Below are positions 51,624-60,224 of a stretch of 64,000 bases of DNA, one piece after another. Below the pieces are notes generated by a model. It searched no databases, was not told the origin of the DNA, and saw nothing but the letters and a program-made list of their open reading frames with translations. The stretch is from Salinilacustrithrix sp034522155. Its GTDB lineage: Bacteria > Actinomycetota > Acidimicrobiia > Acidimicrobiales > Salinilacustritrichaceae. Position numbers and translations under genes: made by a program. The first letter of the stretch is position 1, and every line of letters begins with the position of its first letter. The stretch is taken from the NCBI GenBank assembly GCA_034522155.1, contig JAXHLP010000014.1, positions 1-64,000 of the forward strand. Direction: 5' to 3'.

Positions 51624-52016
51624 ATGAGCGAGCACACCCTGACGGCGATCGGCGTGGTCCTGGACTGCGAGGATCCGGTTGCGCTGGCGGATTTCTGGCA
51701 GGAAGCCGTGGGCTTCGAGGTGCGGACCGGCGATGGTGGGCCCTACGTGACGTTGTCGGGTTCGGACCTGCGCCGGCCGCTCAACCACCTCACGCTGCAG
51801 AAGGTGCCCGAACCGAAGGCGGTGAAGAACCGCTGCCACATCGACCTGTTCGCCCGGGACATCCAGGCCGAGATGACACGCCTGACGAAGCTCGGGGCCA
51901 CGGTCGTCGACACGCTGAAGACCGGCCCCGACGACCCGTCGCTGCTGTTCGCGACCATGGCCGATCCCGAGGGCAACGAGCTCTGCATCGTGGCGAGCCC
52001 GAAGAAGTCCGGCTGA
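51624..52016 (+). CDS. VOC-superfamily (glyoxalase-like) protein
   Basis: A 130-residue protein with the paired beta-alpha-beta VOC fold: VVLDCEDPVALADFWQEAVGFEV, then HIDLFARDIQAEMTRLTKLGATVV and FATMADPEGNELCIV. It resembles the short actinobacterial VOC family of unknown activity rather than glyoxalase I itself. It is in the same direction as LysE and the LLM oxidoreductase. Confidence 0.85.
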   Translation: MSEHTLTAIGVVLDCEDPVALADFWQEAVGFEVRTGDGGPYVTLSGSDLRRPLNHLTLQKVPEPKAVKNRCHIDLFARDIQAEMTRLTKLGATVVDTLKTGPDDPSLLFATMADPEGNELCIVASPKKSG

Positions 52017-52067
52017 CCACACCGCACGGTGCTGGAATGGTCAGGCGGTGTCGGGCGTTGGCCCGCG

Positions 52068-53054
52068 ATGATGGCCGACCGTCAACCCCTGTCCATTCTC
52101 GACCTCGCCACCATCAGCGGCGACGACGAGACCGAGGCCCTCCAGGCCACCGTGGCGCTGGCCCAGCAGGCCGAGGCCACGGGCCACCGCCGGGTCTGGT
52201 ACGCCGAGCACCACAACCTGCCGACCATCGCGTCGTCGGCCACGGCCGTGCTGATCGCCCACGTGGCCGCCCACACCTCGTCGATCAAGCTCGGCTCCGG
52301 CGGCATCATGCTGCCCAATCACGCGCCGCTGGTGATCGCCGAACAGTTCGGCACGCTCGCCCGGCTCCACCCCGGGCGCATCGAGCTCGGCCTCGGCCGG
52401 GCGCCCGGCACGGACCAGAACACGGTCCGAGCCTTGCGACGCGACCCGCGCGACGCCGAGCACTTCCCCGACGACGTGCTCGAGCTCCAGGGCTTCCTGG
52501 CCGGCGAGAGTCGCATCCCGGGCGTGCGCGCCATCCCCGGGGCGGGCACCAACGTGCCGCTGTACATCCTCGGCTCGTCGCTGTTCGGCGCGAGCCTCGC
52601 CGCCCACCTCGGTCTGCCGTACGCGTTCGCCTCGCACTTCGCCCCGGCCGCGCTCCACGACGCGGTCGAGACCTACCGCCGCGAGTTCGAGCCGTCGACC
52701 CAGCTCGAAGCACCCCGGGTCATCGCGGCCGCGAACGTGATCGCCGCGGACCGAGAGTTCGACGCCCAGCAGCAGTTCGAGCACGTCAGCCGCCGGCGGG
52801 TCGGGTTCTTCGTGGCGGGCCGGCGTGACCTGGGCGATGACGAGCTCGACCGGATCGTGGCCTCATCCCAGGGCCAGCAGGTGCTGGCGATGATGAAGCA
52901 CTCGGCCATCGGTACGCCGGACCAGGTACGGACCTTCCTCGACGACTTCGCCCACGACGCCGACGCCGACGAGCTCATCGTGGTCCACGCCTCCCCCACG
53001 CCGGAGCAGCGACTGCGCTCCGTCGAACTCACCGCCTCCGCCTGGCACGAGTAG
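52068..53054 (+). CDS. LLM-class flavin-dependent oxidoreductase
   Basis: A 328-residue luciferase-like protein of the type with RVWYAEHHNLPTIASSATAVLI, IKLGSGGIMLPNHAPLVIAEQFG and IELGLGRAPGTDQNT. This is the MsnO8 (YhbW/YceB-like) FMN-dependent group rather than the F420 group. ATG 52068 or 52071 is the start. The function of this group is unassigned. It is convergent with the SRPBCC gene, 17 bp away. Confidence 0.9.
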   Translation: MMADRQPLSILDLATISGDDETEALQATVALAQQAEATGHRRVWYAEHHNLPTIASSATAVLIAHVAAHTSSIKLGSGGIMLPNHAPLVIAEQFGTLARLHPGRIELGLGRAPGTDQNTVRALRRDPRDAEHFPDDVLELQGFLAGESRIPGVRAIPGAGTNVPLYILGSSLFGASLAAHLGLPYAFASHFAPAALHDAVETYRREFEPSTQLEAPRVIAAANVIAADREFDAQQQFEHVSRRRVGFFVAGRRDLGDDELDRIVASSQGQQVLAMMKHSAIGTPDQVRTFLDDFAHDADADELIVVHASPTPEQRLRSVELTASAWHE

Positions 53055-53071
53055 GAACGCCACACGCCCGG

Positions 53072-53521
53072 TCACTCGGCGGTCGGCAACGCCCGGCGAT
53101 GGAATTGACCGAGGCCGGTGTCGAGGACCCAGTCGTGGCCGAATCGGGCCAGCCACGGCGTGAACCGCGTCACGGCCCGGAGCGAGCCACGACGCGGGGC
53201 CAGCACCGAACGGAGGGCGACCTCGCACCCGTCGTCGGTGGCGTCGAGGCGCACCTCGGCCTCGCCGGTGATGTCCCCGGTCACGACCGCGCGGATGCGC
53301 TCGTGCCGGTCGATCTCGGTCAGCTCGATGACGAACCGCAGCGAGTACGGCACGGGCGGCGCCACCGTGCACCGCCAGCAGTCGCCCACCTCGAGCCCGG
53401 TGGCCTCGAACCGGCGCAGCCACGGCCACCACGAGCGGTAGCGGTCGACGCGACCGATCGCGTCCCAGACGTCCTCCACCCCGACCGGGAACCGGTAGGT
53501 GCGATCGGAGCGGACATCCAC
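53072..53521 (-). CDS. SRPBCC-fold polyketide-cyclase/START-like protein
   Basis: A 149-residue SRPBCC protein: a beta strand RTYRFPVGVEDVWDAI, an early helix, DRYRSWWPWLRRFEATGLEVG, and the long C-terminal helix around RRGSLRAVTRFTPWLARFGHDWVLD. Such small cavity proteins bind lipids or aromatic ligands. It starts at GTG 53521, 16 bp after modC, so it is the last gene of the molybdate operon, an unexplained addition. Confidence 0.75.
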   Translation of the reverse strand: MDVRSDRTYRFPVGVEDVWDAIGRVDRYRSWWPWLRRFEATGLEVGDCWRCTVAPPVPYSLRFVIELTEIDRHERIRAVVTGDITGEAEVRLDATDDGCEVALRSVLAPRRGSLRAVTRFTPWLARFGHDWVLDTGLGQFHRRALPTAE

Positions 53522-53537
53522 GTGACGATGATCCCGC

Positions 53538-54602
53538 TCACGCCTCGTACACGTCGATGTCGACGGCTTTGACGCTCGCCCACAGCTCCTGGCCCGGTTC
53601 GAGCCCGAGTCCCTGGACCGACGCAGCGGTGATCTCCGCCGTGACGGGGACAGGTCCACCCAGCGTGACGCGGAACCGGTCTCGATCCGCCTCGAGGTCC
53701 GCGATCGGTGCCGACCACGTGTTCCTCGGGCTGCCCGCTGGCCGCTCGCGATAGAGGGCGATCGCCCGGGGCCGGATGGCCACCGCGACGTCGCCCGTCG
53801 GCGCCTCGCCGCCCGCGACCGTGAGCGTGGCGCCGGTGTCGAGGTGAACCGTGTCGTCGGCGGCGAGCGAGCCGTACAGGAGGTTGATGCCGACGAGGTC
53901 GGCGACGTAGGGCGTGGCCGGCCGGGCGGTCACCTCGGCCGGCGTGCCGGTCTGGGTCACCCGGCCGTGCTCCACGATCACCAGGCGGTCGGCGAGCACG
54001 AGCGCGTCGATGGGATCGTGGGTGACGAGGACACGGACGCCGTCGAAGGAGCTGAGGTGGTGGCGCAACTCGGCCCGGACGTGCGTGCGCGTCGTGGCGT
54101 CGAGGGCGGACAGCGGCTCGTCCAGGAGCAGGAGCTGCGGGTCGGTGGCCAGGGCGCGGGCGAGCGCGACCCGCTGGGACTGCCCACCCGACAACGCCGC
54201 TGGCCGGGCGTCGGCGTGGTCGCCGAGACCGAAGCGATCGAGCCACGACCGGGCCTGCTCGTCGGCCCGTCGCCGGTCGTCGCCCCGGGCCCGGAGGCCG
54301 AACGCCACGTTGTCGAGGGCGCTCATGCGCGGGAACAGCAGGTGGTCCTGGAACACGACGCCGATCGGCCGGTGCTCGGGCGCCACGAAGGTTTCCGTGG
54401 CCGGGTCGTCGAGGACGGCGCCGTCCAACGAGATGCGCCCGTGGTCGATCGGCTGGAGCCCGGCGAGGGATCGGACCGCCGTGGTCTTGCCCGCGCCGTT
54501 GGGGCCGAGCACCGCGACCGTCTCGCCGGTCCCGGCCTCGAGCGTCACCCGGAGGTCGAGGTCGCCGAGGTGGAGGCCGACATCGGCGTCGAGCCCGCTC
54601 AT
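53538..54602 (-). CDS. modC: Molybdate ABC transporter ATP-binding protein
   Basis: A 354-residue ABC ATPase. The Walker A is GPNGAGKTT, the signature LSGGQSQR, Walker B LLLLDEP, and the switch His is in LVTHDP. The C-terminal 120 residues form a TOBE/Mop domain (AIRPRAIALY, ITAASVQGLG). It overlaps modB (ATG 54602 versus stop 54599). With modA and modB it imports molybdate for molybdopterin enzymes such as those related to the fusion protein at 33831-35378. Confidence 0.92.
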   Translation of the reverse strand: MSGLDADVGLHLGDLDLRVTLEAGTGETVAVLGPNGAGKTTAVRSLAGLQPIDHGRISLDGAVLDDPATETFVAPEHRPIGVVFQDHLLFPRMSALDNVAFGLRARGDDRRRADEQARSWLDRFGLGDHADARPAALSGGQSQRVALARALATDPQLLLLDEPLSALDATTRTHVRAELRHHLSSFDGVRVLVTHDPIDALVLADRLVIVEHGRVTQTGTPAEVTARPATPYVADLVGINLLYGSLAADDTVHLDTGATLTVAGGEAPTGDVAVAIRPRAIALYRERPAGSPRNTWSAPIADLEADRDRFRVTLGGPVPVTAEITAASVQGLGLEPGQELWASVKAVDIDVYEA

Positions 54603-55390
54603 CGCAGCCACCGGTCGCGGAGCGGGACGAGGACCGCCAGCGACACCGCGATGAGAACGAGGGACAGGGCGATGGCGGCCTCGCGGTTGGATTCGAGGGC
54701 CAGGAACACGGCGAGGGGCATGGTCTGCGTGCGTCCCTGGAGGTTGCCGGCGAAGGTGACGGTCGCGCCGAACTCGCCGAGGGCTCGGGCCCAGCACAGC
54801 AGCGCGCCCGCGAGGACGGCCGGCATGGCGTTGGGCAGCGTGATCCGCCGGAACACGGTCCACCGCCCGGCACCGAGCGTGGCGGCGGCGTCCTCATAGC
54901 GGTCGTCGGCGGCCCGCAGCCCGGACTCGACGGTGATGATCAGGAACGGCATGGCCACGAACGTGTTGGCGGCGATCACGCCCCAGATCGAGAACGGCAG
55001 CAGCAGACCGGTGGCCTCGTAGACCGGTTCGCCGACCAGACCCCGTCGCCCGAACGCGAACAACAACGACGCGCCGCCCACGACCGGCGGCAGGAAGATC
55101 GGGAGCGTGACCAGTGCCCGCACCAGCGACCGCCCCCGGAACGACGTGCGGGCGAGCACCCAGGCCAGCGGGACCCCGACGAGCACAGAGATCCCGGTGG
55201 CCGCGAACGCGCTGACGATGCTGAGGCGGAGCGCGTCGGTGACCACGGGCTCGGTGACCAGGTCACCCAGGTCGCTCCACGGGGCCCGCTGCAGCAGGCC
55301 GACGAGTGGGAGGGCGATGAACGCCACCGCAGCGACGGCGAAGGGGAGCAGCACCCACGGCGTGCGCGGCGGTCGACGGCGGCGGCTCAC
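54599..55390 (-). CDS. modB: Molybdate ABC transporter permease
   Basis: A 263-residue permease with five to six membrane segments. The cytoplasmic EAA-type loop appears as DAAATLGAGRWTVFRRITLP. VTLPIFLPPVVGG and GVIAANTFVAMPFLII match ModB. It overlaps modA (stop/start within four bases) and modC, a coupled modA-modB-modC operon. Confidence 0.92.
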   Translation of the reverse strand: MSRRRRPPRTPWVLLPFAVAAVAFIALPLVGLLQRAPWSDLGDLVTEPVVTDALRLSIVSAFAATGISVLVGVPLAWVLARTSFRGRSLVRALVTLPIFLPPVVGGASLLFAFGRRGLVGEPVYEATGLLLPFSIWGVIAANTFVAMPFLIITVESGLRAADDRYEDAAATLGAGRWTVFRRITLPNAMPAVLAGALLCWARALGEFGATVTFAGNLQGRTQTMPLAVFLALESNREAAIALSLVLIAVSLAVLVPLRDRWLR

Positions 55391-56139
55391 GGACGGCCGA
55401 ACCCGAACTCGGCGAGCACGTCCTGCCCGTCGCCGAGCACGAAGGCGACGAACGCCGCGGCGGCTTCGGGATCACCGGACCCCGTGAGCGTGGCGATCGG
55501 ATACGTGGCCACGACGTTGTGCTCGTCGGGGATGTCGATGCCCTCCACGCGGTCGCCCGCGCTCGCGACGTCGGTCACGTACACGATGCCGGCGTCGAGC
55601 TCGCCCGCCTCGACCTTGGTGAGCAGTGCCCGGACGTCGGGCTCGTTGGTGTCGGGCGCCGGGCGGACACCGGCGCGATCGAGCGCCTGCCGCGCGAAGT
55701 CACCGCAGGGCACCTCGGCGGCGCACAACCCGACCAGCAACTCGTCGTCCGCGAAGTCGTCGAGCCCGTCGATGCCCGCCGGGTTGCCCGCGGGCACGAC
55801 GATCTGGAGGCGATTGGTGGCGAACACCCGGGGGGACCCGGCAGCACCCGCTTCGACGACCGCGTCCATGTTCGGCACGTTCGCAGAAGCGAACACGTCG
55901 GCGGGCGCGCCCTCGAGGACCTGCTCGCGAAGTGACGACGAGCCCGCGAAGCTCACGTCGACCGACACGTCCACGTCAGGGTCGGCCGCCTCGAAGGCGT
56001 CGGCGACCTCATCGAAGGCGTCGGTGAGCGATGCCGCGGCGAACACCGTGATCGACCCGTCCGCGGCGTCGTCCGTGCCGCCGCAGCCGCCGAGCACGAC
56101 CAGCACGCCCGTGGTGACCAGGATCGACAGGAGCCGCAC
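55387..56139 (-). CDS. modA: Molybdate-binding lipoprotein
   Basis: A 250-residue periplasmic-binding-protein homologue. The signal ends in a lipobox (VVLGGCGG). ModA hallmarks are ITVFAAASLTDAFDEV, SFAGSSSLREQVLEGAPADVFASAN and GIVYVTDVAS. It is the first gene of the mod operon, beginning at GTG 56139. No ModE-type palindrome was recognised upstream in the 62 bp before the DUF4202 gene end. Confidence 0.92.
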   Translation of the reverse strand: MRLLSILVTTGVLVVLGGCGGTDDAADGSITVFAAASLTDAFDEVADAFEAADPDVDVSVDVSFAGSSSLREQVLEGAPADVFASANVPNMDAVVEAGAAGSPRVFATNRLQIVVPAGNPAGIDGLDDFADDELLVGLCAAEVPCGDFARQALDRAGVRPAPDTNEPDVRALLTKVEAGELDAGIVYVTDVASAGDRVEGIDIPDEHNVVATYPIATLTGSGDPEAAAAFVAFVLGDGQDVLAEFGFGRP

Positions 56140-56201
56140 CGGATCGTCAGCTCAGACAGGAAGGAACCGGCGAGGGCGGCGACCGTCGGACCGTCGCTCC
56201 A

Positions 56202-56819
56202 TCAGCTCGCCTCGGGACGGCTGAGCGCCGCCTGCAGGAGCGCACCACCGGATGGCGAGTAGTCGAGCGTGCCGGCGATCTCGAGGGCCGACGGGCTCAT
56301 CTTCCTCGCCGTCTTGGCGAGGACGTCGATGGCCTTCTCGTCGGTCATCTTGGCCGCGGTCTGGTCGAGCTGGGTCTGCAGGAACACCAAGCACAGCGCG
56401 TCTTCGTGGGTCTGCACCGCGGGGTCGTCGTTCAGCCCCTGCTTGCGGATGATCTTCTGCACGGTGTCGATCTCGTCGTCGGTGTAGCCCTCCGAGGACA
56501 GGATCTCGCCGACCTCCTCGGCGTGCTGCTTCTTCAGCTTCGTCCGCCACTTCAGGTACCCGGCCCGGTCGTCGGGAAAATCCGAGCGGGGGATCGACCA
56601 GCGACGCAGGTGGTGGGCGCGGGCGGCGAGCAGCTGGAGCTCGGTGGCATCAGGATCGAGCCGTCGCACCCACCCCGTCATGAGCTCGGCATGGGCCTGC
56701 TCCTTGGGCCGCACCACCCCGTCGATCTCGAGCGTGTGCGGGTCGTCGGCGTTGGCGGCGTCGATGCGCTCGATCGCCCGGTCGAAGCGCTGGGGGTCCA
56801 CCGCGCCCACCCCGATCAC
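56202..56819 (-). CDS. DUF4202-family protein
   Basis: A 205-residue protein of the DUF4202 family, all-helical. Conserved parts are RFDRAIERIDAANADDP, EQAHAELMTGWVRRLDPDA, LAARAHHLRRWSIPR, YLKWRTKLKKQHAEEVGEI and DALCLVFLQTQ. The His/Asp pattern (ARAHHLRRW, HAEE, HEDALCLVF) hints at an HD-like metal site. Its function is not known. It overlaps the DUF4404 gene by four bases, so the two are co-translated. Confidence 0.85.
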   Translation of the reverse strand: MIGVGAVDPQRFDRAIERIDAANADDPHTLEIDGVVRPKEQAHAELMTGWVRRLDPDATELQLLAARAHHLRRWSIPRSDFPDDRAGYLKWRTKLKKQHAEEVGEILSSEGYTDDEIDTVQKIIRKQGLNDDPAVQTHEDALCLVFLQTQLDQTAAKMTDEKAIDVLAKTARKMSPSALEIAGTLDYSPSGGALLQAALSRPEAS

Positions 56820-57079
56820 ATGCCGTAGCCGGTGAGGGTGTCGACCGCGCTGCGAATGGCCGCCGCCACCGTCGGATGGTTGCCCTCGAACTTGATGGCC
56901 GACTCCTCGAGATGGTCGATGATTCCCTCGTGCTCCTCGGGTTCCTCCAGCAGTCCGTCGATGCGATCGACCAGCCCCCGCAGCTGATCACGCTCGTCAT
57001 CGTCGATTCTGCCATCGGCCTCGAAGTCGCGGATGGCCGTCTGAAAGTCGTCCAGGGCGGCTCGGAGATCGTCGTCCAT
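56816..57079 (-). CDS. DUF4404-family small helical protein
   Basis: An 87-residue acidic, helical protein: DDLRAALDDFQTAIRDFEAD, GLVDRIDGLLEEPEEHEGIIDHL and KFEGNHPTVAAAIRSAVDTLTGYGM. The last block matches DUF4404 (HPxxxxxxxxxxxxLxxxG). It is the first of two coupled genes with DUF4202. Upstream lie two tandem 74-bp repeats and a divergent dehydrogenase. Confidence 0.8.
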   Translation of the reverse strand: MDDDLRAALDDFQTAIRDFEADGRIDDDERDQLRGLVDRIDGLLEEPEEHEGIIDHLEESAIKFEGNHPTVAAAIRSAVDTLTGYGM

Positions 57080-57090
57080 GGCGTCAAGAC

Positions 57091-57238
57091 TACGGCGACA
57101 TGACGACGAAGTCGGAATGAGCCCCAGGACCCATCGGGGCCGACGGAGTCGGACCGGATAGACCTACGGCGACATGACGACGAAGTCGGAATGAGCCGCA
57201 GGACCCATCGGGGCCGACGGAGTCGGACCGGATGGACC
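57091..57238 (+). repeat. Tandem pair of the 74-bp repeat (copies A and B)
   Basis: Copy A is 57091-57164 and copy B 57165-57238. They abut exactly and differ at only two of 74 positions (CCCC versus CCGC, ATAG versus ATGG). Each starts CTACGGCGACATGACGACG, then CGAAGTCGGAATGAGCC, CAGGACCCATCGGGGCC and GACGGAGTCGGACC. They lie between the divergent DUF4404 gene and the dehydrogenase. Confidence 0.9.
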
Positions 57239-57295
57239 CACCGATGCCTGTGATAGAGCAGGCAGGGAACGAGGACACGAACACGGAGGCCTCGC

Positions 57296-58408
57296 ATGAC
57301 CACCGATGCCATCCCGGCCACGATGCACGCCGTGGTCCTCACCGGCCACGGGGGGCTCGACAAGCTGGAGTACCGCGACGACGTCCCGGTGCCCCGACCG
57401 GGCCCGGGCGAGGTGCTGCTCCGGGTCAGCGCCTGCGGGATGAACAACACCGACGTGTGGGTGCGCGAGGGCGCGTACGGCCTCGAGGACGATCCCGACG
57501 CGGTGTCGACGTGGCGGCGGGGCCGCTCGACGCTCACCTTCCCCCGGATCCAGGGCACCGACAGCGTCGGGCACATCGTGGCCGTCGGCGAGGGCGTGGG
57601 CGAGGACCGGATCGGCGAGCGGGTGATGGTCGACTTCTCGATCTACAACCGCGACGACGACAGCCTCGCCGACATCGACTACATCGGCCACGGCCGAGAC
57701 GGCGGCTACGCCGAGTACCAGACCGTCCCCAGCGATCACGCCCACGTCGTCGACTCCCCCATATCCGACGCCGAGCTGGCCACGTTCTGCTGCGCCTACC
57801 TCACCGGCGAGCACATGCTCGACCGCGTCGAGCTCGGCCACGGCGAGCGCATCCTGGTCACCGGCTCGTCCGGCGGCGTGGGGTCGGGCATCGTCCAGCT
57901 CGCCCGCGCCCGGGGCGCGATCCCCTACGCCGTGACCAGCGCCGGCAAGGCCGACGCGCTGCGCGACCTCGGCGCGGAGGGCGTGGTCCTGCGCGGCCAG
58001 GGCGATCTGGTCGACGCGGTGGCCGAGGTGACCGGTGGCGAGGACATCGACGTCGTCGCCGACCTGGTCGCCGGTGACATGTTCAACGACCTGCTGCGGA
58101 TCCTGCGACCCGAGGGCCGCTACACGACCTCGGGCGCGATCGCGGGACCGGTGGTGCAGCTCGACCTGCGCACGATGTATCTCAAGCACCTGGCGCTCCA
58201 TGGCTCGTCGCAGGGCACGAGGGGCGCCTTCCACCGTCTCGTCGGCTACATCGAGTCGGGGGCGATCCGCCCGCTCCTCGCCGGGACCTACCCGCTGAGC
58301 GAGTTCCACCGGGCCCAGACCGACTTCATGGAGAAGGGCTTCATCGGCAAGCTCGTCGTCGTCCCCGACGCCCGCTGGGCCGAGTTCGGGGCACCGCATG
58401 CCGCCTGA
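57296..58408 (+). CDS. Zinc-type alcohol dehydrogenase (MDR) family protein
   Basis: A 370-residue MDR dehydrogenase/reductase. The GroES-like N-terminal domain includes SACGMNNTDVWVREG and GTDSVGHIVAVGEGV. The Rossmann loop is TGSSGGVGSGIVQLARARG. The catalytic Zn ligand pattern is only partly present (Cys in SACG, no clear GHE), so it may be a quinone-oxidoreductase-type member that lacks zinc. It is 11 bp from or overlaps the next gene, depending on the start. Confidence 0.9.
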   Translation: MTTDAIPATMHAVVLTGHGGLDKLEYRDDVPVPRPGPGEVLLRVSACGMNNTDVWVREGAYGLEDDPDAVSTWRRGRSTLTFPRIQGTDSVGHIVAVGEGVGEDRIGERVMVDFSIYNRDDDSLADIDYIGHGRDGGYAEYQTVPSDHAHVVDSPISDAELATFCCAYLTGEHMLDRVELGHGERILVTGSSGGVGSGIVQLARARGAIPYAVTSAGKADALRDLGAEGVVLRGQGDLVDAVAEVTGGEDIDVVADLVAGDMFNDLLRILRPEGRYTTSGAIAGPVVQLDLRTMYLKHLALHGSSQGTRGAFHRLVGYIESGAIRPLLAGTYPLSEFHRAQTDFMEKGFIGKLVVVPDARWAEFGAPHAA

Positions 58409-58433
58409 TCCCCCGAGTCCCGACCGCAGTCCG

Positions 58434-59519
58434 ATGCACGCCGAGCGGCGCCGGACCATCTGGGTGACCGATGCCCACTACGGCGGTGACGTGAGCCGCG
58501 TCGTGCTCCGGGGCATCCCACGTGTACCGGGCAACTCCGTGCTCGAGAAGCGTCACTGGTTGGAGGACGAGGGCGACTCGCTGCGCCGCATGCTCCTCGG
58601 TCCGCCGTACGGCGACCCGTCGATGTGCGCCAACGTCATCGTCGACCCGACCATCCCCGAAGCCCAGGCCGGCTACGTGATCATGGAGGCAATGGGCTAC
58701 CCCCACTTCTCGGGGTCGAACTCCATCTGCGTCGTGGCGGCGCTGCTCGAGGCCGGCGAGATCCCGCTCGGCCCGGCCGGCGACCAGACGGTGCTGCTCG
58801 AAGCACCGGCCGGGCTCATCACCGCCGTCGCCCACCACGACGGCACCCACGTCCATGCGGTGGCCCTCGACTGCGACGCCGCGTGGGTCGCGGCCCGGAA
58901 CGTGGTGGTCGAGCTGCCCGACTTCGGCCCGGTCACCTTCGACCTGGTGTGGTCGGGCTGCTTCTACGCGATGGTCGACGCCGAGGCCAACGGCTTCGCC
59001 CTCACCGCCGCGGAGCGACCGACCCTGGCCGAGTTCGCGCACGAGCTCTGCCTCGTGGCCACCGGCGAGGTCGACCTCACCCACCCGAGCTTCGGTGACA
59101 CCGGGCACCTGTCGTTCGTCGGCATCTCGGGACCGGTGCCGGACGGGCCAGTGCCCGACGGCACCGTGATCCGCTCGGCGACCTACGTCCACCCGGGTGT
59201 GGTGTGCCGCTGCCCGACGGGTACGGGGACGGCAGCCCGCATGGCGCTGCTGGCCGACGACGGTCGTCTCGCTCCCGGCAGCCGGGTCGTCACCGAGTCC
59301 CCGACGGGCAGCCGCATGACCGGCGAGATCGTCGAGCACCCCGAGCTCCACGGGCGCCGGGCGACCCGGGCCCGCATCACGGGCCGGCCGTTCACGCTCG
59401 GCGTCACCGAACTGGTCGTGAACTTCGACGACGACCTCACCGAGTGTGACGGGATCTGGGAGCTGCTCGACCTGCCTGACTTCGAGTGGCCACCCACCGA
59501 TCGCCGGGCGGCGAGCTGA
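58434..59519 (+). CDS. Proline racemase family protein with Ser/Thr catalytic positions
   Basis: A 361-residue proline-racemase-fold protein. The first catalytic region reads FSGSNSICVVAALLEAG where racemases have MCGHNSIxAV (Cys to Ser). The second reads RCPTGTGTAARMA where racemases have RSPCGTGTSA (Cys to Thr). Cys/Cys enzymes racemise or epimerise, Cys/Thr enzymes dehydrate trans-3-hydroxyproline, and Ser/Cys forms also exist. A Ser/Thr pair suggests an altered reaction. ATG 58434 gives the family start; ATG 58398 would overlap the dehydrogenase. Confidence 0.85.
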   Translation: MHAERRRTIWVTDAHYGGDVSRVVLRGIPRVPGNSVLEKRHWLEDEGDSLRRMLLGPPYGDPSMCANVIVDPTIPEAQAGYVIMEAMGYPHFSGSNSICVVAALLEAGEIPLGPAGDQTVLLEAPAGLITAVAHHDGTHVHAVALDCDAAWVAARNVVVELPDFGPVTFDLVWSGCFYAMVDAEANGFALTAAERPTLAEFAHELCLVATGEVDLTHPSFGDTGHLSFVGISGPVPDGPVPDGTVIRSATYVHPGVVCRCPTGTGTAARMALLADDGRLAPGSRVVTESPTGSRMTGEIVEHPELHGRRATRARITGRPFTLGVTELVVNFDDDLTECDGIWELLDLPDFEWPPTDRRAAS

Positions 59520-59534
59520 CGCACCGGCGCCGGA

Positions 59535-60116
59535 TCAGGCCAGCCAGAGGCGGAACAGGTCGCGGACGCGGTCGACGTTCACGCCCTTGGCGGCGCTGAC
59601 CCAGACCACGTCGGCCACATCGAGCCCGCAGCCGTGGGCGAGGTCGCGCTTGCGGCGGTCGCGAGCGCTGGACTTCACCTTGTCGTGCTTGGTCGCGATG
59701 ACGGTGTGGGGCAGTCCGTTCGCCCGGAGCCACTCGAGCAGCTGCACGTCCAGCTTGGTCGGACCGATCTCGCCGTCGACGAGCACGGCGATCATCACCA
59801 GCTCGTCTCGGTCGAGCAGGTAGTCCTCGATCATGGGACCGAAGCCCGCTCGCACGTGCTTGGGCGCCTTCGCGTAGCCGTAGCCGGGACAGTCGACGAC
59901 CGTGCCGCCGTCGCGGAGCGCGAAGCAGTTGAGGAGCTGGGTGCGGCCCGGCGTCTTGGAGGTCCGAGCCAGCTGGTTGCGGTTGGCCACGGCGTTGAGC
60001 AGCGATGACTTGCCCACGTTCGAGCGGCCGACCACCGCCACCTCGGCCGGCGTGGGCGGGAGCCGGTCGAGGTCGTCGGCCGAGGTCAGGAACTCGAGCT
60101 GGAGGGGTGCGCTCAC
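59535..60116 (-). CDS. engB: YihA/EngB-type ribosome-assembly GTPase
   Basis: A 193-residue GTPase of the TrmE-Era-EngA-EngB group. Motifs are GRSNVGKSSLLNAV (G1), TPGRTQLLN (G2), DCPGYGYAKAPK (G3), ATKHDKVKSS (G4) and VSAAKGVNVDRV (G5). It helps 50S ribosome assembly and cell division in the family. GTG 60116 gives the typical start SAPLQLEFLTSA; GTG 60134 would add six residues. It ends 15 bp after the racemase-like gene, facing it. Confidence 0.95.
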   Translation of the reverse strand: MSAPLQLEFLTSADDLDRLPPTPAEVAVVGRSNVGKSSLLNAVANRNQLARTSKTPGRTQLLNCFALRDGGTVVDCPGYGYAKAPKHVRAGFGPMIEDYLLDRDELVMIAVLVDGEIGPTKLDVQLLEWLRANGLPHTVIATKHDKVKSSARDRRKRDLAHGCGLDVADVVWVSAAKGVNVDRVRDLFRLWLA

Positions 60117-60203
60117 CGGGGCCGAGCGTGGCACATCGCCGGCGCCGGGCGCGCGTCGTGACAGGAATCACATCGAGCGAGGGTGGAATCGCTTGGTATC
60201 CAT

Positions 60204-60224
60204 TGCATAATGATCGTTATGCGA
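60204..60224 (+). promoter_or_regulatory. Palindrome GCATAA-N6-TTATGC at the start of the cNMP-domain gene
   Basis: A perfect 6-bp inverted repeat (GCATAA 60205-60210, TTATGC 60217-60222) overlaps a CATAAT -10-like box and the chosen ATG 60219. It may be an operator or part of a leaderless promoter. Confidence 0.4.

Noticed and set aside
57091..57238. CRISPR array
   Set aside because: Only two 74-bp units exist and they abut without spacers; there are no cas genes.
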